DNA of 64,000 nt from Planctomycetia bacterium (GTDB lineage: Bacteria; Planctomycetota; Phycisphaerae; UBA1845; UTPLA1). This document shows positions 50,916 to 59,827 of the stretch, piece after piece. Where the stretch lies: positions 1,736,001 to 1,800,000 of the forward strand of contig JABTTW010000001.1 in assembly GCA_015075745.1 (NCBI GenBank), read 5' to 3'. Under the pieces are notes generated by a model that saw only the letters and a list, made by a program, of their open reading frames with translations, was not told the DNA's origin and made no database searches. A program made the translations under genes and the position numbers. Each line of letters begins with the position of its first letter. Within the stretch, counting starts at the first letter, position 1.

Positions 50916-51133
50916 TTCCTTTCAACGATGCCCGTGCTTTGCCGTGCGCCGATTTTTCTCGGCGTTCATGAACTCGCGCATTCGCGCGAAGCCTTGCGGC
51001 GATGCACGCCCTCAATCCCCCAATGATTTCCACAGCTTCGGACCACCGGCCCGGGGCGTTTCATCCTAACCCGAAATCATCGACGGCCTCGCGGCGATGG
51101 CGCCCCGACCGACATACGAAAGGACAAGCGCGC

Positions 51134-51901
51134 ATGAAGAAGCGCGGATTCACGCTGATCGAACTGCTCATCACGATCACGATTATCGCCATCCTGATTG
51201 GGATACTCCTTCCCGCGCTATCCAGTTCCCGAAAGCTGGGCCGCCGCAGTGTCGCCCTGGCCCGGCTCCGCGACCTCGGCGTCGGCTCCCTCGCCTACGC
51301 TCAGGACAATGAGGACTGGTTCGCAACCCTCATCGACCCGGAAGAGCGGAGCTTTCGCGGGCTCAGCCACCTCGGCCGGGCACTTCAACTGCCGCCGGAG
51401 GTCTTTCTCAACCCCAACACGATGGATCAAGCCACGAATCGCCTGACCGAGGATGGGCGTCCGATCCTCGCCGAGGTGGACGGCGCCGAGATCACCGACG
51501 AGATGACAATTACGCCAGCGAACATCGCTCAGGTGCGCTGGCACTGCTCGTTCTCATACGACAATGATCCCAAGACGAGCCAGACCGGGGCGGCGCTGAA
51601 GATGAATTCCACCCTGCCGCGCGTCTTCATGGGCGATCGGGCGGATTACGAGAACGGCCGTACCTACTCGAACAACTGGCAGGGCGACGGAATGACTCTC
51701 CTATGGACGGATGGCCACGCAGAATTCTCGAAGCTGCGATCCATCAACGATCAATCCGACCCCAATATCTACCACCACAATGAGTTTGAGGGCGAAGGCG
51801 GCAACGAGGTTAACGACGGCGTCGCCGTCTCCCCCGCGACGCGCGACACGCACCTGCGGTTCTTTACCGAGGAGGAGGATGACGAACTACTGCCGGATTG
51901 A
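51134..51901 (+). CDS. Type II secretion/pilin-like protein with prepilin cleavage site
   Basis: 255 residues. MKKRGFTLIELLITITIIAIL is a textbook prepilin N-terminus: short basic leader, cleavage after Gly5, methylated Phe6 and Glu10, then a hydrophobic helix. The body carries LLWTDGHAEF near residue 200, the DG motif common in the large planctomycete pseudopilin family, and an acidic tail. AAGGA is about ten bases before the ATG. It would be processed by a prepilin peptidase and assembled in a pilus-like or secretion pseudopilus. No other pilus gene is in the window. Confidence 0.9.
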   Translation: MKKRGFTLIELLITITIIAILIGILLPALSSSRKLGRRSVALARLRDLGVGSLAYAQDNEDWFATLIDPEERSFRGLSHLGRALQLPPEVFLNPNTMDQATNRLTEDGRPILAEVDGAEITDEMTITPANIAQVRWHCSFSYDNDPKTSQTGAALKMNSTLPRVFMGDRADYENGRTYSNNWQGDGMTLLWTDGHAEFSKLRSINDQSDPNIYHHNEFEGEGGNEVNDGVAVSPATRDTHLRFFTEEEDDELLPD

Positions 51902-52039
51902 CGCAGTGATGAGCTCTGTAATTGCGATCGCTCCGAACGGGAACGCGCCTATTGGCACCCCCCATTCATGATGAGATTGCAGAAGGGACCTATGTCGGCC
52001 TCGGTGATTCTCAAATAATCGGTGTCACGCGCCAATCAC

Positions 52040-52402
52040 TCACTTCTTGGCCGCGGCTGCCTCGGGCGAATCGCCGGGGCTGGTGGAAACCACGCGCTGA
52101 ATGGCGGAGCGGCTGAAGGTGATCTTCGTGTTGCTGGACTCGTCCACCTTCAATGTGACTTCGTCGTCCTTGACGGCCAGCACGGTCCCGAGGATGCCGC
52201 CGATGGTAACGACGCGGTCGTTCTTCTTGACGGCGGCCAGCATCGCGGCGCGGGTCTTGCGCTCCTTGCTCTGCGGGCGGATCATCAGGAAGTAAATGAC
52301 GATGCCCATGACGGCGAGCATCGGCAGCAGTGACTCAAGTCCCTGTGGGGCGGCGGGATTGGGTTGCGTCGTTTGTGCAATGAGCGAAATCAGCGGAATC
52401 AT
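52040..52402 (-). CDS. yajC: Preprotein translocase subunit YajC
   Basis: 120 residues, single membrane helix ([18 protein letters not shown]), then the typical [31 protein letters not shown]. It is part of the SecDF-YajC module that aids protein export. The start overlaps the tgt stop by 4 bp (ATGA), the familiar tgt-yajC pairing; secD/secF are not seen within the window. The tail is Ala/Ser/Pro-rich. No terminator is obvious after it. Confidence 0.95.
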   Translation of the reverse strand: MIPLISLIAQTTQPNPAAPQGLESLLPMLAVMGIVIYFLMIRPQSKERKTRAAMLAAVKKNDRVVTIGGILGTVLAVKDDEVTLKVDESSNTKITFSRSAIQRVVSTSPGDSPEAAAAKK

Positions 52403-53538
52403 TCAGCGTCCTCGTTGTCAACCGTGGTCGTCAGGCCCGCCTCGAACGCGGCGAACGCGGCGAGCAACTCATGAAAAGTGCCGGCGGCGATCGTCTCCCG
52501 AATCCGCCGCATGAGGCGTTGATAGTAGGCGATATTGTGCAGTGATACCAGCATCGGGCCGAGCATCTCCCCCGCCAGGAACAGGTGCCGCAGATAGGCC
52601 CGGGAGAAATGGCTGCAGGCGTAGCAATCGCAATTCTCCACCAGCGGACGCGGGTCGGTCTTGTACCGGGAATTGCGGATGCGCACGAAACCGGCGTCGC
52701 AAAAGGCGAATGCATTACGGCCGTTGCGCGTCGGCAGAACGCAGTCGAACATGTCCACGCCGGTATTCACCGCGCGCAAAATGTCGATCGGCCGGCCGAC
52801 ACCCATCAGATAGCGAGGGCGGTCGTCGGGCATGCGATGGGTGAATTCGTTCAGAAAGGCGGCCATCTCCTCCGGCGCCTCTCCGACGGACAGGCCGCCG
52901 ATCGCGTACCCGGGAAAGTCGAGCTTCACGATCTCGTCGAGACAGCGGCAGCGCAGGTCGAGATCGAGCCCGCCCTGGACAATGCCGAATAGCGCCTGGT
53001 CGTCGCGTCGCTTCGCATCGCGGCAGTCGCGCGCCCAGCGAATCGTCCGATCGACCGCCTGACGAAGCAGATCCGGCGAAGCGGGCAGCGGCGGACACTG
53101 ATCGAAGGCCATGATGATGTCGGCGCCGAGCTTTTCCTGAATCTCGACGGCCTCCGACGGCGAAAGGCGCAGTACCGCGCCGTCGATGTGCGACTTGAAT
53201 GTCACCCCGTCGTCATCAATGCTGTTGAGCGTGGCCAGGCTGAAGACCTGGAAGCCGCCGCTGTCGGTGAGGATCGGCCGGTCCCAGGACATGAATCGGT
53301 GCAGCCCGCCCATCTCGGCGACAATGTCGGCGCCGGGACGCAGGGCGAGGTGATAGGTGTTGGCGAGAATAATGCTCGCGCCGGCGGCGACGAGCTGGTC
53401 CGGCGTGACGCCTTTGACGCTGGCCTTCGTCCCGACCGGCATGAAGGCGGGCGTCTGAATCTCACCATGCGGGGTGTGGAGCACCGCGCATCGGGCGCGC
53501 CCTGCGACAGCCCGGATTTGAAAGGAGAATCGAGACAT
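52399..53538 (-). CDS. tgt: Queuine/7-aminomethyl-7-deazaguanine tRNA-ribosyltransferase
   Basis: Exchanges guanine 34 of tRNAs with GUN anticodons for a queuosine precursor; 379 residues. [15 protein letters not shown] (substrate Asp), GGLSVGE, the [18 protein letters not shown] loop and the zinc site [17 protein letters not shown] are all present. It leads into yajC with a 4-bp overlap. Its upstream region carries an inverted repeat (53574-53595). Divergent from the DksA-like gene. Confidence 0.96.
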   Translation of the reverse strand: MSRFSFQIRAVAGRARCAVLHTPHGEIQTPAFMPVGTKASVKGVTPDQLVAAGASIILANTYHLALRPGADIVAEMGGLHRFMSWDRPILTDSGGFQVFSLATLNSIDDDGVTFKSHIDGAVLRLSPSEAVEIQEKLGADIIMAFDQCPPLPASPDLLRQAVDRTIRWARDCRDAKRRDDQALFGIVQGGLDLDLRCRCLDEIVKLDFPGYAIGGLSVGEAPEEMAAFLNEFTHRMPDDRPRYLMGVGRPIDILRAVNTGVDMFDCVLPTRNGRNAFAFCDAGFVRIRNSRYKTDPRPLVENCDCYACSHFSRAYLRHLFLAGEMLGPMLVSLHNIAYYQRLMRRIRETIAAGTFHELLAAFAAFEAGLTTTVDNEDAE

Positions 53539-53573
53539 CGAGGTTTTTTCCGGTCGGGGACGGGGCCGCGGGA

Positions 53574-53595
53574 TAGTGCCATAATGATGGCACTA
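53574..53595. promoter_or_regulatory. Inverted repeat between tgt and the DksA-like gene
   Basis: TAGTGCCAT-aatg-ATGGCACTA, 9-bp perfect arms around a 4-bp centre, 36 bp before the tgt start. It could be an operator for tgt or a short hairpin in its leader. No match to a known riboswitch is apparent. Confidence 0.45.
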
Positions 53596-53655
53596 CCGCA
53601 TGGAAATTCCGCCCCGGGCTTCGCTTCGGACATATCTTTGTGCAGCCGTCGCGGC

Positions 53656-53685
53656 TTGACAAGACCGCCCGGAAAGTCATATAGT
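53656..53685 (+). promoter_or_regulatory. Near-consensus sigma70 promoter for the DksA-like gene
   Basis: TTGACA (53656-53661), an 18-bp spacer and TATAGT (53680-53685) are close to consensus. The transcription start is expected near 53692, ~88 bases before the ATG at 53780. It is the best promoter I found in the window. Confidence 0.75.
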
Positions 53686-53779
53686 AACCGGTCTCGGTTC
53701 GCACGCGCGAATAGTTATTTCGGGGGCCGATGCGCTGGTCCGGAAACTGAGCCGGAGCTCTAACTCAACAGGTGCAGGG

Positions 53780-54370
53780 ATGCAACCGGGCACTGGAGGG
53801 AATGGCGTGGCGAAGGGTCGAGAAGATTCGAACGGTCACGATAGACCGTCGAAGAAAATAAACGGCGCGGATTCAAACGGCTCGCGGCAGCCCAAGGTGA
53901 ATGGTCGAAGGGCGACGATCGCCCTCGGAGGCGCGATTCCCCGTAACGGGGACAACGCGAAGCCAACCACACCGATGCCGATGACTCATCTTTCGGATGC
54001 CGAGCTTGAGCACTTCCGCGGGCAGTTGGTCCAGAAGCGCGCCGAGTTGATCGGCTCGGTCAAGACCATGGAAAGCGAAGCTCTGCGCAAGACGCGCTCC
54101 GAAGGCAGCGGCGATCTGTCCATGATGCCGATCCACATGGCTGACATCGGCACCGACAACTACGAGCAGGAGTTCACCCTCGGCCTCGTCGCCAACGAGC
54201 GAGACATGCTCCGGGATATCGACGACGCATTGGCCAGAATCGAAAACAAGACCTTCGGCATCTGCGAAGCCACCCACAAGCCGATCGGCAAGGCTCGTCT
54301 CAAGATCAGGCCCTGGGCTCGATTCTGTCTGGAATACAAGCGTTCGCAGGAACAGCAGCGACGCAGGTAG
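53780..54370 (+). CDS. TraR/DksA-family protein with degenerate zinc finger
   Basis: 196 residues. A low-complexity, basic N-terminus (~1-65) precedes the DksA-like coiled coil (HLSDAELEHFRGQLVQKRAEL) and the FGICEATHKPIGKARL ... ARFCLEY finger. Only Cys162 and Cys183 remain; their pair partners (165, 186) are Thr and Tyr, so zinc is probably not bound as in DksA. Such proteins bind the RNA polymerase secondary channel, but whether this one does is uncertain. The gene follows a strong promoter and precedes lspA by 28 bp, likely the same transcript. Confidence 0.85.
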   Translation: MQPGTGGNGVAKGREDSNGHDRPSKKINGADSNGSRQPKVNGRRATIALGGAIPRNGDNAKPTTPMPMTHLSDAELEHFRGQLVQKRAELIGSVKTMESEALRKTRSEGSGDLSMMPIHMADIGTDNYEQEFTLGLVANERDMLRDIDDALARIENKTFGICEATHKPIGKARLKIRPWARFCLEYKRSQEQQRRR

Positions 54371-54398
54371 GGCGGGACGAAAGAACCTACGGAACCTC

Positions 54399-55145
54399 AT
54401 GATGACGGCCACGTCAGAACCCGCCCCCCCGACCATTGCTGCATCCGGTGCGACCATTCAGTGGGCCATCACCCACGCCCCCAGCCATCTGCGCCTCTGG
54501 ACCGTCGCGGTCCTCGGCCTGACCGCCGACCTGTGGACCAAGGCCTGGGCCTTTCGCGAACTCGGCGCACACGAGTCGCGCGTGATCATCCCCAACCTCG
54601 CCAGTTACAAGCTCTCGCTCAATCCCGGTGCCCTCTTTGGCATCGGCGCCGGCCTGGCGCCGGTCTTCGTCGGCGCATCGGTCCTGGCCCTCATGTTTGT
54701 GCTCTACCTCTTCGCGAACTCATCCACCAAGCGATGGTCCATGCACATCGCCCTCGGGCTGGTGCTCGCCGGCGCCCTGGGCAACCTGTACGACCGGGCC
54801 ACGCAGGCCGCCTATGTCGCCCACTATCCCGACGGGTCGAGGGTCATCGGCACGCTGGTCGATGAGGGCGAGAATACGATCCGCATCGGCGACTTCCCCA
54901 ACGGCGTCAATGCCCGACAGTTCCCCAAACCGCCGCCCACCTCCAAGTCGGGCCTTCAACCGGTGGTCCGCGACTTCGTGAAGATCGAGGCTAAGATCGG
55001 AAAGCTGGAACTGTGGCCGTGGATCTTCAACATCGCCGACGCCCTGCTGGTCTTCGGCGTGGCGATCCTGCTGCTCAACTTCTGGTTCGACCGTGATCAT
55101 CAGCCATCGCCGCCCGCGAATCCGACGCAGCCCGTCGGCGGATAG
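54399..55145 (+). CDS. lspA: Lipoprotein signal peptidase (signal peptidase II) with insertion
   Basis: Inner-membrane aspartyl protease that cleaves prolipoprotein signals; the window encodes several lipoproteins. Membrane segments are at ~35-50, 75-110 and 120-130, and a final one near 215-232. Catalytic Asp132 is in ALGNLYDR and Asp214 in FNIADALLV. These are usually 20-30 residues apart; here 82, because of a ~60-residue insert with VIGTLVDEGENTIRIGDFP. At 248 residues it is longer than usual (~165). Follows the DksA-like gene closely. Confidence 0.93.
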   Translation: MMTATSEPAPPTIAASGATIQWAITHAPSHLRLWTVAVLGLTADLWTKAWAFRELGAHESRVIIPNLASYKLSLNPGALFGIGAGLAPVFVGASVLALMFVLYLFANSSTKRWSMHIALGLVLAGALGNLYDRATQAAYVAHYPDGSRVIGTLVDEGENTIRIGDFPNGVNARQFPKPPPTSKSGLQPVVRDFVKIEAKIGKLELWPWIFNIADALLVFGVAILLLNFWFDRDHQPSPPANPTQPVGG

Positions 55146-55184
55146 CGATCGCCGGTACACCTCAACCCACACGCGGGATCCGTC

Positions 55185-56120
55185 ATGCATTCCGCCGATC
55201 GTCATTCAGCCGCCGCGGCATCGCCGGACCATCGCACACGAGAACCCGCGCTCGTCTGGTGCTGGCGAATCCCGCTCAAGCTGGCGATCTTCGCCGTCGT
55301 CACGTTCTTCGTTCTGTTTCCCAGTCCGTCGCAACTGGCGCGGCACATCTCCCACCTTCGAGACATGCAGCAAATGATCGCGCCGGACGCCCCTCAGCTC
55401 GCGGGCCTTGAAGCGTTGGTGCGCGAACGATTGACGATCACCGCCCCCGCCGATGCCGACTCGCCGCCGGTCGTTCAAAGGGCTGTTGAGCGCGTCGTGC
55501 TTGAGAAGGTCGAATACGCCTGGGACTGGGACCAGTGGGGCTCGGCCGACTACATGCCGACGGTCGCGGAAATGTTCGAGCTCGCCGCCGCCGACGACGG
55601 GCAGCTCCGCGAAGACTGCGACGGTCGGGCCGTCATGGCGGCCTCGCTGATGAAGCGGCTGGGCTACGAGCCGACCCTGGTGACAGACCTGCGGCACGTC
55701 TGGGTGACCACGCCGCAGGGCGCATGGATGGGGCCCGGCGGCGAGACAACGATGGCCTCCGGCGAAGAGGGCAACGAAATCGCCTGGGGCACGCTGCTCT
55801 CCAACATCCCCACGTCGCTCTCCTTCGGCGTGGCGGTGTTCCCATTCGTTCGCGAGTTCATCATCCTCGTGACGGCCTATCTGCTGCTCATCCACCGCCG
55901 AATGTCCCGCCCCGCCGCCGCGATCGGTCTCGTCCTGCTCCTGCAGGGCCTCCTCTTCATGCGCCTCGGCTTCTTCGCCCCGACAGCAGTCACGCGCGAG
56001 GCCTCGTCCTGGCCCGCCTGGGTGGGACTAATGCACATCCTCGCTGGCTTCGCGGTGCTCATTCGGGCTTCGCGTCGGGCTCGAATAGGGATTTCTACAG
56101 TGCCCGTCTCCGCATGCTGA
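55185..56120 (+). CDS. Transglutaminase-like membrane protein
   Basis: 311 residues. One helix (~32-45), a soluble part (~55-205), then three or more helices (~210-290). The soluble part shows a cysteine-protease/transglutaminase pattern: EDCDGRAVMAASLMKRLGYEPTL with the putative nucleophile Cys, and DLRHVWVTT with the His. An acidic partner would lie further on but is not clear. The substrate is unknown. It is on the lspA strand 39 bp downstream, so co-expression is likely. A start at the ATG at 55185 has only a weak GGGA before it. Confidence 0.7.
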   Translation: MHSADRHSAAAASPDHRTREPALVWCWRIPLKLAIFAVVTFFVLFPSPSQLARHISHLRDMQQMIAPDAPQLAGLEALVRERLTITAPADADSPPVVQRAVERVVLEKVEYAWDWDQWGSADYMPTVAEMFELAAADDGQLREDCDGRAVMAASLMKRLGYEPTLVTDLRHVWVTTPQGAWMGPGGETTMASGEEGNEIAWGTLLSNIPTSLSFGVAVFPFVREFIILVTAYLLLIHRRMSRPAAAIGLVLLLQGLLFMRLGFFAPTAVTREASSWPAWVGLMHILAGFAVLIRASRRARIGISTVPVSAC

Positions 56121-56169
56121 ATTGAACCGTAGCACATCAACTCGGTACAATTGAGTAGGGAGTAGCGGC

Positions 56170-56886
56170 GTGAATCAGAAAATGATTGCTATTGCCGTGC
56201 CGATCTGCACGATGATCTTGCCGACTTCGGCAGCGCTCGGCAGCTTTACGGTGGATCGATGGGATTTGGCCACACGGATTCACGATAGCAATGACACCGT
56301 TCAAGATGGCTCTGTCACGGTCTCGAACCCTTTTAGTCAGCAATATGACGTCGCGCTCGGCGCCTCGCAGGCCCATTCCTATTTCGATTTTTCATGGACG
56401 CCTGATACCGCCTCCTTTCTGATCACCGCGTCGCACATCGCATTCGACGGCAACGGCGGGACCCGATCGATTTCTTCCGGCAACATATACCTCACGCCAT
56501 CCGTTGATCTGTTTCTGACCGCCACCGGCACCTACGATTACGACCTGCCCGCCTGGGCCATGCAGGTGGCACATGGTCTGGACATTTTCGTCGATTCAAG
56601 CCATCCCTATTCCTGGGGCGACTTCGAAAACACATTTCTACAAGGCCCGATCTCCGGGGCATTTCACTTGTCCGAACAGGGCATACTTCCCGCCGGCAGT
56701 TCAGTAACGATCAGTTACGCGATGCACGTCGACGGCTTCGGAAACTCGGGCCTGCTCGCCGAAGGCCACGGGAATATTCTCATCACGCTCCAGCCCGTGC
56801 CGGAACCGATGACGCTTACGATGCTCGCCCTCGGCGCGGTATCGCTATCCAGACGAGTTCGCCGTCATTCGTCGTCGGCCGTGTAG
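56170..56886 (+). CDS. PEP-CTERM sorted exported protein
   Basis: 238 residues beginning at a GTG (56170) with AGGGAG eight bases before. A signal peptide (~1-22) and a beta-rich body with repeated Ser/Thr/Asp turns precede the C-terminal sorting element: VPEPMTLTMLALGAVSLSRR, i.e. PEP motif, hydrophobic helix and Arg cluster. Such proteins are handled by exosortase and anchored or released at the cell surface. No exosortase gene is visible here. The body is not recognised. Confidence 0.88.
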   Translation: MNQKMIAIAVPICTMILPTSAALGSFTVDRWDLATRIHDSNDTVQDGSVTVSNPFSQQYDVALGASQAHSYFDFSWTPDTASFLITASHIAFDGNGGTRSISSGNIYLTPSVDLFLTATGTYDYDLPAWAMQVAHGLDIFVDSSHPYSWGDFENTFLQGPISGAFHLSEQGILPAGSSVTISYAMHVDGFGNSGLLAEGHGNILITLQPVPEPMTLTMLALGAVSLSRRVRRHSSSAV

Positions 56887-56913
56887 TTCATTCCAGCCGG
56901 GGTGGAAGAATGC

Positions 56914-57414
56914 TCAATTCCCCGCAAGTTTGCGCAGCGGTTGGCCCGTGATGCGAAAAACCGTCCACTCATCCATCGGCACCGCCCCCAGCTTGCGGTA
57001 GAAGCCGATGGCTGGTTCGTTCCAGTCCAGCACCGCCCATTCCAGTCGGCCGCAATGTCGCTCGACGGCGATCTGCGCCAGCCGGCTAAGCATGGCCCTG
57101 CCGAATCCCTTCCCGCGATGCTCGGGCTTGACGTAGAGGTCTTCGAGATAGAGGCCGTGGCGGCCGAGAAACGTCGAGAAGTTGTGGAAGAAGACGGCGA
57201 AGGTGACGGCCGCCCCATCCAGTTCTCCGATGAGCACCTCGGCCACGCGGCGATCGCCAAAGAGCGACGCCTTCAGTGACTCCTCCGAGGCGACGACCTC
57301 GTTCGACATCTTTTCGTAATCCGCCAGTTCACGAATCAGCCCCAAAATGACAGGCACGTCGTCTGCGTCGGCGGGGCGAATGGTCAGATTCGGTGCATCG
57401 CGGCGGTCGGTCAT
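56914..57414 (-). CDS. GNAT acetyltransferase, diamine/polyamine N-acetyltransferase-like
   Basis: 166 residues from the ATG at 57414; the longer frame needs a TTG at 57444 and is disfavoured. The layout TIRPADADDVPVILGLIRELADYEK, YLEDLYVKPEHRGKGFGRAML (acetyl-CoA loop) and LDWNEPAIGFYRKLGA is close to spermidine/spermine N1-acetyltransferases, so polyamines or diamines are plausible substrates. It lies between the convergent PEP-CTERM gene and the upstream parvulin gene on the same strand. Confidence 0.88.
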   Translation of the reverse strand: MTDRRDAPNLTIRPADADDVPVILGLIRELADYEKMSNEVVASEESLKASLFGDRRVAEVLIGELDGAAVTFAVFFHNFSTFLGRHGLYLEDLYVKPEHRGKGFGRAMLSRLAQIAVERHCGRLEWAVLDWNEPAIGFYRKLGAVPMDEWTVFRITGQPLRKLAGN

Positions 57415-57442
57415 CGTTTCACCCGAAGTCGAATCGACTTCC

Positions 57443-57470
57443 AAAAAAAATGCGATCTACTCCGATTGCA
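57443..57470 (-). terminator. Candidate intrinsic terminator after the parvulin gene
   Basis: On the minus strand, TGCaATC ggagta GATcGCA (stem with one mismatch) is followed by eight T residues. It overlaps the parvulin stop codon. The stem is short but the T tract is perfect. Confidence 0.45.
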
Positions 57471-58548
57471 GCCGGGGCCCGACGATCTGCCGGGCAGTTC
57501 GCCGCTCTTCGTATTGCCGGCGCAGGGTCGCGTCCTTAATGTCGATCCGGGCCTGCATCAAGAGACGCTCGCCAAGCGCCTCCATCTTCTGCGCGACCAG
57601 TCGCGCGTGCAGATGTCGCTCCAATAGCGGGCGCAATTCTTCAAACGACTGTTCATCCGGCGGAATACGGCGCACAAGCTGGAGGATGTGATAGCGCCCC
57701 TCCGCCTCGACCGGGTTCGACACCTCGCCCGGCTGAAGCTGCGACGCCAGCGTGGCGAACTCCGGCGGCACGGTCGGATCGTCCTTAACAGCAAACGGCG
57801 GAAGCAGGCCGCCCTTCTCGCGGGAGATCACGTTCTCGCTGAAGTCGCGCACCAGCTTCTCAAAGTCCTCCCCGGCATCGAGCCGCTTCTTGATGCGCGG
57901 CCAGATGCGCGGCGCGGCGATCTGAATGTGACGGACCTCGACGCGCTCGCCGTGCTTGATGCGAAACTCCTCCCGAAGCGCCTCCTCCGTGATGGTCACC
58001 TCCCGCTCGGCCAGCCGCCGCAGATGCGCCTGGCGCTCGATGGCGATCTCCAGTTCCCTTCGCGTGATGCCGCGCGAGGTGATCCACTCGTCGATAAGCT
58101 GCTCCCGGCGGGCCGGCGTGAGCTTGTCGGGGTCCCTGCCGTTGAAGCGATCGGCCTGAAGCGTGTGTTCGTATTCATTCTCGATGTCGGCATTGCTCAC
58201 ATCGAGCCCCTGCCGCCTGGTCTCCTGCCGGGCCACCTCCGCGAGGACCAGTTGCTGCAATTGAGAAAGCCCGCGCGTTTCGATGAGCAGATTGACGAGG
58301 TCCTGCCGCTCAATCGGCGAGCCGTTGACCAATGCAATGGGTCGGCTGCTGACAGTCTTGGGGGTGGCCGGCGCAGGTTCCGTTCGGGCCGGCGGCGGCT
58401 CGGCGGTCGCCTTCGTCGGCGGGTCCTTCGCCATGGAGAGTTGATCGCGCACGCTCGGCGCGGCATCGCCGCCACGCTCGCAACCGAAGGGTAGCGCGAG
58501 TCCAAGGCAGCTGATCGCAAGCATCCATTTCAAAACAGTCGGTGTCAT
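57457..58548 (-). CDS. Parvulin-type peptidyl-prolyl isomerase (SurA/PrsA-like)
   Basis: 363 residues from the ATG at 58548, behind AAGGA. A signal segment with a possible lipobox (LPFGC, Cys ~23) is followed by a Pro/Ala-rich linker, a SurA-like helical N-domain (~80-190, with LVLAEVARQETRRQGLDV), and a parvulin domain (VEVRHIQIAAPRIWP through EAEGRYHILQLVRR). It should assist folding of exported proteins. The Nif3-like gene lies immediately upstream on the same strand (stop at 58587), so they likely share a transcript. Confidence 0.88.
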   Translation of the reverse strand: MTPTVLKWMLAISCLGLALPFGCERGGDAAPSVRDQLSMAKDPPTKATAEPPPARTEPAPATPKTVSSRPIALVNGSPIERQDLVNLLIETRGLSQLQQLVLAEVARQETRRQGLDVSNADIENEYEHTLQADRFNGRDPDKLTPARREQLIDEWITSRGITRRELEIAIERQAHLRRLAEREVTITEEALREEFRIKHGERVEVRHIQIAAPRIWPRIKKRLDAGEDFEKLVRDFSENVISREKGGLLPPFAVKDDPTVPPEFATLASQLQPGEVSNPVEAEGRYHILQLVRRIPPDEQSFEELRPLLERHLHARLVAQKMEALGERLLMQARIDIKDATLRRQYEERRTARQIVGPRLQSE

Positions 58549-58586
58549 GTGTTCCTTACGTCCGACGGATGCGGCATTTTGCGCCG

Positions 58587-59750
58587 TCATGCCGGGTTGA
58601 ACGGGTCCCTGTCCTTTCGACTGATGACAATCGCCGCACCGGGCATTCGCTGCCGAAGCTTCTGCGAAAGAGGCATCAGAACCGGCCGCTCGCTGGCCCA
58701 GTGACCCAGCGCAATAGCCGCCGCGCCGCTTCGTGCGTAGGCCAGTGCATCGTGATGACGAATCTCGCCGGTGATGACCACGTCGCCCTTGCCGCAGGGA
58801 CGGCCGGGAATCTCAAACGGCAACGACCCGGCCGAGCCGGCGCAGATGAGAGCATGGCGCAAAGACTCCGACGAACTTCCGATCACGACCACATTAGCGG
58901 CGCGGCACTTCCTCTTGAGTACCCGTGCAAGCGACCGCAGGGTCACAGGCTTCGCAAAGGCCCCGATCCTGCCCTGCCCGACGCACGGATTCGGCGGAGT
59001 CTCCAACGGATAAAGATCAAAGGCAGGCTCATCGTAGGGGTGAACCTCTCGCAGCGCGGCGACGACCTGCGACAGCCTCTCCGCGGGCAGCACTACTTCC
59101 AGACGAATTTCCTCGACGGTCTCAAGTCGACCCTTTTTCCCCTCGGTCGGCTTCGTGGACTCCGTGCCGAAAAACGTACCGCGACCGCTGAGTCGGTAGC
59201 TACACTTTTGATAATCGCCAATGACGCCTGCGCCGGCGGCAAAGAGTCCCTCGGCAACGCGGTCGACATGTCGCTCGGGAACAAACGTGACCAGCTTGAA
59301 CTGTCGCGAGGGCGATCGCGCCGACTCAAAGGGCCTCACATCGCGCAGGTGGCAAAGCGACGCCAGCGTCTCATTCGTCCCGCCGGGGGCGCAGTCCAGC
59401 GCCGTGTGCGGTGAATAAACGGCAATGCGATGAGACAGCGCTTCAGCGGCAAGGCCGGGAGCCGTCCGACGATCGAGGAGCATCCTCGCGCTCGGCTTAA
59501 AAATCACCGGATGATACGCAACAACGACGTCGAACCTGCCGGCGATCGCCTCATCGAGCACGCCCGGCGTCAGGTCGATCGTGAGCAGCACCTTGCGCGC
59601 CGGCCAGTTCGGACTGCCGACGAGCAGGCCGACATTGTCCCAGTCGGCGGCGGCCCAGGTCGGGGCGATCGTCTCCATCGCCGCCGCGAGTCCGGCAACG
59701 GTCGGCTCTCCGCGAGCCGGCTTTGTTGATGTGCTTTTGCGCGTCTTCAT
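58587..59750 (-). CDS. Nif3-like dinuclear metal centre protein
   Basis: 387 residues, Nif3/YqfO/YbgI family, often annotated as GTP cyclohydrolase I type 2, though the activity is unproven for most members. WDNVGLLVG near the start and the metal site VVVAYHPVIFKP (His) followed by IAVYSPHTALDCAPGGTNE are typical, with a late LGHWASE. A ~130-residue insert domain (CutA-like) fits the longer members of the family. The ATG is at 59750. It is upstream of the parvulin gene. Confidence 0.92.
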   Translation of the reverse strand: MKTRKSTSTKPARGEPTVAGLAAAMETIAPTWAAADWDNVGLLVGSPNWPARKVLLTIDLTPGVLDEAIAGRFDVVVAYHPVIFKPSARMLLDRRTAPGLAAEALSHRIAVYSPHTALDCAPGGTNETLASLCHLRDVRPFESARSPSRQFKLVTFVPERHVDRVAEGLFAAGAGVIGDYQKCSYRLSGRGTFFGTESTKPTEGKKGRLETVEEIRLEVVLPAERLSQVVAALREVHPYDEPAFDLYPLETPPNPCVGQGRIGAFAKPVTLRSLARVLKRKCRAANVVVIGSSSESLRHALICAGSAGSLPFEIPGRPCGKGDVVITGEIRHHDALAYARSGAAAIALGHWASERPVLMPLSQKLRQRMPGAAIVISRKDRDPFNPA

Positions 59751-59827
59751 CTCTTTCGCATCCGGGCACTTTGTTCTGCCGGATGCACAAACAGACTAAC
59801 GGAATTCGGCCCAAACGCCACGGTCCG

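Noticed and set aside
57415..57444. Longer acetyltransferase start at TTG 57444
   Set aside because: The ATG at 57414 begins nearer the conserved domain and has no need for a rare start.
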